Source: Lachnospiraceae bacterium G11
GTDB taxonomy: Bacteria > Bacillota > Clostridia > Lachnospirales > Lachnospiraceae
Assembly: GCA_900103495.1 (NCBI GenBank)
Contig: FMWZ01000004.1
Location: 372,001-436,000 of the forward strand
Length of the DNA: 64,000 bases
Direction of reading: 5' to 3'
The notes under the pieces were generated by a model, which saw only the letters and a list, made by a program, of their open reading frames with translations, ran no database searches and had not been told where the DNA came from. Below are positions 58,613 through 64,000 of this stretch, in pieces. The translations under genes were made by a program, and so were the position numbers. How positions within the stretch are numbered: position 1 is the first letter of the stretch; every line of letters begins with the position of its first letter.

Positions 58613-60288
58613 AAATATCCTTTATCATTGATAAGCTTGTCGAAGTTTCCGTTCTCTACTATTCTTCCATTCTTAAGTGTAATGATGGAATCGTACTGTT
58701 TAAGGGATGCTTCATCAAGATCGTGAGTAATTACGATTCTTGTCATATCCTTTAACTTAAGGATGGCATTAATAACTTTGTTTGAGGTCTCGGCATCAAG
58801 TGCCGCAGTTGCTTCATCCACCAACAATAACTTGGAATTTCTTAGAAGGGCTCTTGCGATGGAGATACGCTGTTTTTCTCCACCGGAGAGTCCGTTTCCA
58901 TTCTCTCCGCAAAGATAATCTTCACCCTTCTTCTCAATTAACTCCTCTAGTCCCGAAAGTTTAATAACCCTGTCAACCTCCTCCTTGGGGAAGTCCTTAA
59001 ACATTGTAATGTTGTCTCTGATTGAGGCATTAAATACAAATACGTTCTGCTGTATTGTGGAAACTGTCTCGTACAACGACTCAGGACTAATGCTCTTTAA
59101 TTCATTGTTATCGTACATAATCTGTCCGGAATAGTTATCCATTCCCGCAAGCATAAGCTGGAACATGGTGGATTTACCGCATCCGCTGGCGCCAACAACC
59201 GCATAACTCTTGCCTTTTTCGAATTCATAGCTGAGGCCATTAATTACATTGTTGCCCTCTTCATAACCAAAGGATAAGTTATTAAGCTTGATGCCTTCAT
59301 TGATTGTGCAACCTTCTGTTCTTGTATCAGCCTCATCATCAACGGCAATGGTCTCTTCCATCTTCTGAATAAGTGCATATGCAGCTTTCTTCTTTGCAAA
59401 AATGCCGGGCAGCTGTGCAACAGGTTGAATTACAAAGTTCATAAGGTTTACGAACATGAAAAGCATACCGGGAGTAATTCCTTTTCCATTAAGGCAAAGG
59501 AGCGCACCAACAATAAATACTCCAATCTGAGCGGCAAAATGAGCACCACCACCGATAAGGCTTACAATGTACCTTCTTGTACCTCTGACTCTTTTAGCCT
59601 TTTCAAGTTCCGCATTGCTCTTATCAACCATTTTCTTAATGGTATCCTCAGCTTTAAAACTCTTAATCACAGAAAAACCTTCTAAAACCTCAGTAATTAG
59701 CCCAAGGAAGCCTTCATTCTTCTCGGAAACTTTCTTCTCAAGTCCCACAAGAGCATTTCCTGTACATACGCTGGCAATGACAGGAAGAAGCACCATTCCC
59801 AACGCTACCAGAGACAGAACCCAGTTGCTGTAAAACATGAGTGTAAGAGCACCTATGAAAATAAATATCTGTGTAACAATATCAAAATTGCTTGCAACAT
59901 AGTTCTCTTCTATTACAGCAATATCGTTTGTTAATGCTGAAGTATATTTGGAAGTATTCTCTCCTCTGAATGCAGAAATACCCTTCATGGTAATTCCCTC
60001 AAACAGGCGGCTCTTATACTGCTTTACACCTTTTGTGATGAATTTAAGCTTAGTTTTGGCAGCTATGGTTCCAACAACACCCATGGTAATAAACATCGCC
60101 CCTACTTCAATTGCTACGGTTTTGAGGCTTCCCGATCCGTCAATCCCTGCGGCAATATCAGTTACCACCTGCAAAAAATAAGAGAGAAGAATATTCATAC
60201 CCTGCATTATCATCTCGGCAATCAACGCCACCACAAACAGTGCTTTGTTTCTCTCCCAAAATGCACTTTTAAGACTTTTTCCCTTCAT
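58585..60288 (-). CDS. ABC transporter, fused permease and ATP-binding protein
   Basis: 567-residue half-transporter of the exporter type: six membrane helices in about 1-310, then an ATPase with Walker A GASGCGKST near 363, LSGGEKQR signature near 470 and LLLVDEATAALD. It lacks an N-terminal peptidase domain. Works as a homodimer or with a partner not seen here. Its start lies 20 bases inside the regulator gene; its last 28 bases overlap the convergent surface gene. Substrate unknown; peptide or lipid export is plausible. Confidence 0.93.
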   Translation of the reverse strand: MKGKSLKSAFWERNKALFVVALIAEMIMQGMNILLSYFLQVVTDIAAGIDGSGSLKTVAIEVGAMFITMGVVGTIAAKTKLKFITKGVKQYKSRLFEGITMKGISAFRGENTSKYTSALTNDIAVIEENYVASNFDIVTQIFIFIGALTLMFYSNWVLSLVALGMVLLPVIASVCTGNALVGLEKKVSEKNEGFLGLITEVLEGFSVIKSFKAEDTIKKMVDKSNAELEKAKRVRGTRRYIVSLIGGGAHFAAQIGVFIVGALLCLNGKGITPGMLFMFVNLMNFVIQPVAQLPGIFAKKKAAYALIQKMEETIAVDDEADTRTEGCTINEGIKLNNLSFGYEEGNNVINGLSYEFEKGKSYAVVGASGCGKSTMFQLMLAGMDNYSGQIMYDNNELKSISPESLYETVSTIQQNVFVFNASIRDNITMFKDFPKEEVDRVIKLSGLEELIEKKGEDYLCGENGNGLSGGEKQRISIARALLRNSKLLLVDEATAALDAETSNKVINAILKLKDMTRIVITHDLDEASLKQYDSIITLKNGRIVENGNFDKLINDKGYFYSLFTVAS

Positions 60289-61381
60289 TTTTCTTAATCT
60301 CCTTATAAAAATAGTCTAGATATTCCTTGGACACATCAAAGTTTTCTCTATCTTCAACCTGTCTCACAAGGCCCTTTAAGGCCGTTTCACCCAAATCATC
60401 AAACACATTGGCCTCATCCGCCAGATGATTGGCAAAAACTATATTCTCGGTATTGTAACAGGGATTCCTGTCAAAGTTTACTGCCACATCTATTGCTTTA
60501 TCAATGAATTCCTTGGCAATCTTTAAGTCCCCTTTATTGTCATATACGAAAGACTCCACAAGGTAAAAAACCGAGATCAGTTTATCCGCAAAAGAAGTAG
60601 CCTTCGGATCAATCTTTAAAGAATATACATAATTCCTTATCCACTTAACGGCATCAAGGCATTTGTCCGCATTCATTGTGTTTCTGTAATAATTTATAAA
60701 TCCCGAAGACACGGTAACAGTCTCTGTCAATATTTTGAAAAAGGCTTTAATCAGATATTTTCTGCCTTCTTCATTCTCATTTAAATCATCTATAAGAAGG
60801 GTCCCGATGACATCATTATTTATTCCGTTAACATTATTGTTCTTATACTCTTCTATAGCCTTCTTATAGTCCTTCATATGGCTGTAGCAGGAGCCAATAA
60901 GATTCTTAATGTGAACTTCATTGATTTCGGGATCGTTATTCTGTCCAATAAGTTCAAGAGAATGTTTAAGCAATTCTATTGCTCTAAGGAAGTCCTTATT
61001 ATCATCTTTATAGTAGGTAACGCCCTTGTAGTAGAAGGCCCAAGCCGCTCTGTATACAATCTTAAAGACATTGGGGAACTTCAAAAGAGCCTTCTCATAC
61101 TCCTCAACGGCTTCATTGAAATTCCTGGCCTCAATAATCTTATCGATTCTGTCAACCTCCATCTCAGGTGTATTTCCCTTCATGGAAAAGCCAATAAGAA
61201 CATCTACCGAAATTCTGAATATCTCAGCCAAATCCATTATGTAATCAATGTCCGGCTCAGAGCTGCCTCTCTCCCACTTTGAAATTGTTCCAAGGGTTAT
61301 CCCAAGTCTCTCGGCCAGTTCCTCCTGGGTAAAGCCCATCTCTTTCCTGTAATTTCTGATGTTCTCGGCAAGTTTACTCAT
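60269..61381 (-). CDS. XRE-family regulator with TPR-like C-terminal domain
   Basis: 370 residues. HTH_3 at about 5-60 (FTQEELAERLGITLGTISKWERGSSEPD), then about 280 residues of helical repeats resembling tetratricopeptides (for example NEAVEEYEKALLKFPNVFKIVYRAAW). This two-part layout and length are like RRNPP-type peptide-sensing regulators, but I see no family-specific motif. Start has AAGGAG. It overlaps the ABC transporter gene by 20 bases and is preceded by a short leader ORF. Confidence 0.86.
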   Translation of the reverse strand: MSKLAENIRNYRKEMGFTQEELAERLGITLGTISKWERGSSEPDIDYIMDLAEIFRISVDVLIGFSMKGNTPEMEVDRIDKIIEARNFNEAVEEYEKALLKFPNVFKIVYRAAWAFYYKGVTYYKDDNKDFLRAIELLKHSLELIGQNNDPEINEVHIKNLIGSCYSHMKDYKKAIEEYKNNNVNGINNDVIGTLLIDDLNENEEGRKYLIKAFFKILTETVTVSSGFINYYRNTMNADKCLDAVKWIRNYVYSLKIDPKATSFADKLISVFYLVESFVYDNKGDLKIAKEFIDKAIDVAVNFDRNPCYNTENIVFANHLADEANVFDDLGETALKGLVRQVEDRENFDVSKEYLDYFYKEIKKNEGKKS

Positions 61382-61410
61382 TTCGAATCTCCTTACTATT
61401 CAATCTCATC

Positions 61411-61452
61411 TTACTTAAGAAAACCAAATGCGATGTGTACGAAATGTAACAT
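61411..61452 (-). CDS. 13-residue leader ORF upstream of HTH regulator
   Basis: ATG, twelve more codons and TAA encoding MLHFVHIAFGFLK. It is preceded by AAAGGAGG with an eight-base spacing, a stronger ribosome site than that of the regulator 29 bases downstream. Out of frame with the regulator. The peptide is hydrophobic and mildly basic, as signal or leader peptides can be. Translation is unproven; could be a chance ORF. Confidence 0.4.
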   Translation of the reverse strand: MLHFVHIAFGFLK

Positions 61453-61507
61453 GATTACTTCCTCCTTTTTCAATCTCTGAAGCAGCTGCATCAGCTGTTC
61501 TGTAATC

Positions 61508-61536
61508 ATAATACCGTACACCCCTATCTAAGTTAA
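61508..61536 (-). promoter_or_regulatory. promoter of leader ORF-regulator-ABC operon
   Basis: Minus-strand TTAACT (61531-61536), 17-base spacer, TATTAT (61508-61513). Gives a leader of about 120 bases including the 13-codon ORF. Confidence 0.5.
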
Positions 61537-61562
61537 CACCCAATTCGTATAATCCGTCAAAT

Positions 61563-61589
61563 AATAATTCTACTGTTCGTAGAATTATT
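61563..61589. promoter_or_regulatory. perfect 11-base dyad upstream of regulator promoter
   Basis: Arms AATAATTCTAC and GTAGAATTATT around a five-base centre. It lies about 26 bases upstream of the -35 and is AT-rich, with no T-run, so an operator or activator site is likelier than a terminator. Confidence 0.55.
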
Positions 61590-61599
61590 GTGAATAAGA

Positions 61600-61740
61600 A
61601 GGGGTCCACACTACTTTTAAGTTTTTAGGACCTTTCGCAGGACGTCGCTACTTAGCGAAGTTTCTCATGAGCTTAGTAGCGCAACGCTCCGAGAGTGAGC
61701 GCAAGCGTGTCCAAAAAACTTGAAAGTGGTGTGGACCCCT
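61600..61740. repeat. 141-base element with 32-base imperfect terminal inverted repeats
   Basis: Arms 61600-61631 and 61709-61740 match at 29 of 32 positions, with 12 perfect outer bases (AGGGGTCCACAC). The interior has smaller inverted repeats (CGCTACT/AGTAGCG; GCTC/GAGC; ACGCT/AGCGT) and is GC-richer than its flanks. No ORF. It may be a MITE/REP-like mobile repeat or the 3' structure of the leuS mRNA, 34 bases after its stop. The rest of the 61382-61773 gap holds the dyad, promoter and leader ORF listed separately. Confidence 0.7.
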
Positions 61741-61773
61741 GACATTTTGCTTTAAACTATAAATTGCGGTTAA

Positions 61774-64000
61774 TTAGGGCTTCGCTACAATGTTAACAAG
61801 TCTGCCGGGAACGTAAATCTCCTTCACGATTGTGCCGGTAAGCTTGTCGCCGAGGAGTTCCTTAGCAGCTGCAATTGCGTCATCCTTAGAGATGTCCGCA
61901 GCCACATTGATGGTTCCACGGTTCTTTCCATTCTGCTGAACCATGATCTCAACAGTGCTCTCCTTGGTCTTCTCCTCATCGAATTCAGGCCATACTGTAT
62001 TGTAAATACGTCCCTCGAATCCCGCAATCTGCCAAAGTTCCTCAGTGATATGAGGAGCAACAGGGTTAAGAAGTGTAAGGAATGTCTTAAACTCGGCCTT
62101 GTTGATCTGGTTTACCTTGTAGAAGTCGTTGATAAGTGACATCATTGCAGCAATTGCTGTGTTGTACTTAAGGGACTCAAAATCACCGGAAACCTTCTTG
62201 ATGGTCTGGTGCATCTTTGTCTCAAGGTCTTTGGAATATGTGTCTCCGTCAACAAGAATATCCTGAAGCTTCCATACACGGTCAAGGAATCTGTGGCATC
62301 CCTTAACACCGTCCTCACTCCATGAAGCAGAAAGGTCAAAAGCACCGATGAACATTTCATAGGTACGAAGTGTATCTGCGCCGTAATCTCTTACGATATC
62401 ATCAGGGTTTACAACGTTTCCGCGGCTCTTACTCATCTTCTCGCCGTTAGAGCCAAGAATCATACCGTGTGAAGTTCTCTTCTGGTAAGGCTCGGGACAG
62501 GGAACAACCTTCTCGTCATAAAGGAACTTATGCCAGAACCTGGAGTAAAGAAGGTGAAGTGTTGTATGCTCCATTCCTCCGTTATACCAGTCAACAGGAA
62601 GCCAGTAATCAAGTGCTTCCTTGCTGGCAAGAGCCTCTGTATTGGTAGGATCCGTATATCTTAAGTAGTACCACGAAGAACCTGCCCACTGAGGCATTGT
62701 ATCTGTCTCTCTCTTTGCAGGTCCACCACAGCAGGGACAAGTTGTATTAACCCAGTCAGTCATCTTTGCAAGAGGTGATTCACCATTGTCTGTGGGCTCG
62801 TAGCTTTCAACCTCAGGAAGTTCCAAAGGAAGCTCTGACTCATCAATGGGAACATAGCCGCACTTCTCACAATATACGATGGGAATAGGCTCACCCCAGT
62901 AACGCTGTCTGGAGAATACCCAGTCACGAAGTTTGAAGTTGGTCTTCTTGTGACCGATACCCTTCTGAGTTAAGTACTCGATAATACGCTGTTTAGCGTT
63001 TTCAACGTTTAATCCGTCAAGGAAATCTGAGTGTACAAGAATGCCTGTTGCAACATCGGGATTGCACTGGTCCTGAACGCTCTTCTCTGCGCCGGAAACA
63101 ACCTCAATTATGGGGAGGTTAAACTTCTTGGCAAAATCCCAGTCTCTCTCATCATGCGCAGGAACCGCCATGATGGCACCTGTACCATAAGACATAAGTA
63201 CATAGTCAGAAATCCAGATAGGAATCTCTTTGCCGTTTACAGGGTTGATTGCAGATAAGCCCTTAATGCAAACGCCGGTCTTCTCTTTTGCAAGCTCAGT
63301 TCTTTCGAAATCAGACTTTCTCGCTGCAGCCTCTCTGTACTCGGTGATTTCTGAGAAGTTTCGGATTTCATCTTTGTACTTATCAATAAGAGGATGCTCG
63401 GGAGACATAACCATATATGTAACACCGAAAAGTGTATCGGGACGTGTTGTATATACGGTAAGAAGGTCTTCCTTATCCTTAATCTTAAAGTCTACTTCAG
63501 CACCTTCTGACTTACCGATCCAGTTCTTCTGAGAAACCTTAACTCTCTCAATGTAGTCAACCATATCAAGGTCTTTGATAAGCTTGTCTGCATACTCTGT
63601 AATCTTGAGCATCCACTGGCTCTTAACCTTACGAACGACTTCGGAACCGCAACGCTCACATACACCGTTAACGACCTCTTCATTTGCAAGGCCTACTTTA
63701 CAGGATGTACACCAGTTAATGGGCATTTCAGACTTATATGCAAGGCCAGCTTTGAATAATTTAAGGAAAATCCACTGAGTCCACTTATAGTAATTAGGGT
63801 CTGTGGTGTTAATTTCTCTGTCCCAGTCAAAAGAATAGCCCAATGAGTGGAGCTGATTCTTGAATCTTTCTACGTTATTCTTTGTAACGATCTTGGGATG
63901 TATATGGTTCTTAATGGCATAGTTCTCGGTAGGTAGACCGAAAGCATCCCATCCCATGGGGTAAAGGACATTGTAGCCCTGCATTCTTCTCTTTCTGGCT
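61774..64000 (-). CDS. leuS: leucyl-tRNA synthetase, 5' end outside window
   Basis: Charges tRNA-Leu. About 742 C-terminal residues are present; the N-terminus with the HIGH motif lies beyond the right edge and the frame is open to the last base. Visible: [16 protein letters not shown] near the start, a zinc-binding CTSC...CERC pair, the CP1 editing domain with TTRPDTLFG and [15 protein letters not shown], the catalytic KMSKS (62429-62443 region) and the anticodon-binding and C-terminal domains. Bacterial LeuS is usually about 800-870 residues, so roughly 60-70 are missing. Confidence 0.97.
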   Translation of the reverse strand, partial: ARKRRMQGYNVLYPMGWDAFGLPTENYAIKNHIHPKIVTKNNVERFKNQLHSLGYSFDWDREINTTDPNYYKWTQWIFLKLFKAGLAYKSEMPINWCTSCKVGLANEEVVNGVCERCGSEVVRKVKSQWMLKITEYADKLIKDLDMVDYIERVKVSQKNWIGKSEGAEVDFKIKDKEDLLTVYTTRPDTLFGVTYMVMSPEHPLIDKYKDEIRNFSEITEYREAAARKSDFERTELAKEKTGVCIKGLSAINPVNGKEIPIWISDYVLMSYGTGAIMAVPAHDERDWDFAKKFNLPIIEVVSGAEKSVQDQCNPDVATGILVHSDFLDGLNVENAKQRIIEYLTQKGIGHKKTNFKLRDWVFSRQRYWGEPIPIVYCEKCGYVPIDESELPLELPEVESYEPTDNGESPLAKMTDWVNTTCPCCGGPAKRETDTMPQWAGSSWYYLRYTDPTNTEALASKEALDYWLPVDWYNGGMEHTTLHLLYSRFWHKFLYDEKVVPCPEPYQKRTSHGMILGSNGEKMSKSRGNVVNPDDIVRDYGADTLRTYEMFIGAFDLSASWSEDGVKGCHRFLDRVWKLQDILVDGDTYSKDLETKMHQTIKKVSGDFESLKYNTAIAAMMSLINDFYKVNQINKAEFKTFLTLLNPVAPHITEELWQIAGFEGRIYNTVWPEFDEEKTKESTVEIMVQQNGKNRGTINVAADISKDDAIAAAKELLGDKLTGTIVKEIYVPGRLVNIVAKP

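Noticed and set aside
61415-61609. 64-codon minus-strand ORF between leuS and the HTH regulator
   Set aside because: It begins in the arm of the inverted repeat, upstream of the likely promoter, has no ribosome site I can see and ends inside the leader region; probably chance.

Overview
The window reads as chromosome of a low-to-moderate GC Gram-positive anaerobe, most likely a Lachnospiraceae member of the Butyrivibrio/Roseburia type. Evidence is the gene content: Rex, NfnAB, a (Re)-type citrate synthase beside an NADP isocitrate dehydrogenase, formate-tetrahydrofolate ligase with FolD, a class B sortase with BspA-like surface proteins, and GH1/GH2/GH36 glycosidases. This assignment is inference from families, not a database match. 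Almost every gene is on the minus strand with gaps of a few bases or 1-4 base overlaps; only one convincing gene (57065-58612) is on the plus strand. No rRNA, tRNA, CRISPR array, phage, IS element or riboswitch was recognised.

Reading in the direction of transcription (right to left): leuS (cut by the right edge) is followed by a roughly 390-base non-coding stretch holding a long imperfect inverted repeat, a perfect 11-base dyad, a promoter and a 13-codon leader ORF with a strong Shine-Dalgarno. These precede an HTH-helical-repeat regulator that overlaps an ABC transporter gene. The ABC gene converges on, and overlaps by 28 bases, the plus-strand gene, which encodes a secreted/anchored low-complexity protein with a receiver-like C-terminal region. 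Divergent from that gene, a class B sortase, a 1786-residue leucine-rich-repeat surface protein with a sorting-like tail, and a smaller secreted LRR protein form a surface operon.

Next is a carbon-metabolism operon: (Re)-citrate synthase-like protein, a FadR-type GntR regulator, NADP isocitrate dehydrogenase and an ABC-F ATPase. It starts from a near-consensus promoter overlapped by a 34-base dyad that is a good candidate for the GntR operator. Then come rex, an uncharacterised coiled-coil gene and alr behind a perfect consensus promoter. After that, yebC, a GT2 glycosyltransferase, a polytopic membrane protein and three glycosidases (GH1, GH2, GH36) lie behind another good promoter.

From 31.7 kb down to 5.2 kb is one unbroken block: ftsK, fhs, folD, a zinc-ribbon/TPR/chitobiase-repeat membrane protein, nfnAB, a small membrane protein, phoH, a degenerate PgpH-like protein, ybeY, a SpoVB-like flippase, two flavoproteins, proB, a DUF896 gene, 5-formyl-THF cyclo-ligase, proA, miaB, mutS, mutL and miaA. 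The left end is the elongation/cell-shape cluster mreB-mreC-mreD-mrdA (PBP2, cut by the left edge).

The most unusual items are the leader-ORF/HTH regulator/ABC transporter cassette, the plus-strand receiver-like surface protein, the PgpH homologue that has lost its HD catalytic residues and its extracellular domain, and the citrate synthase/GntR/IDH operon with its dyad operator. Functions of these four are inferred.
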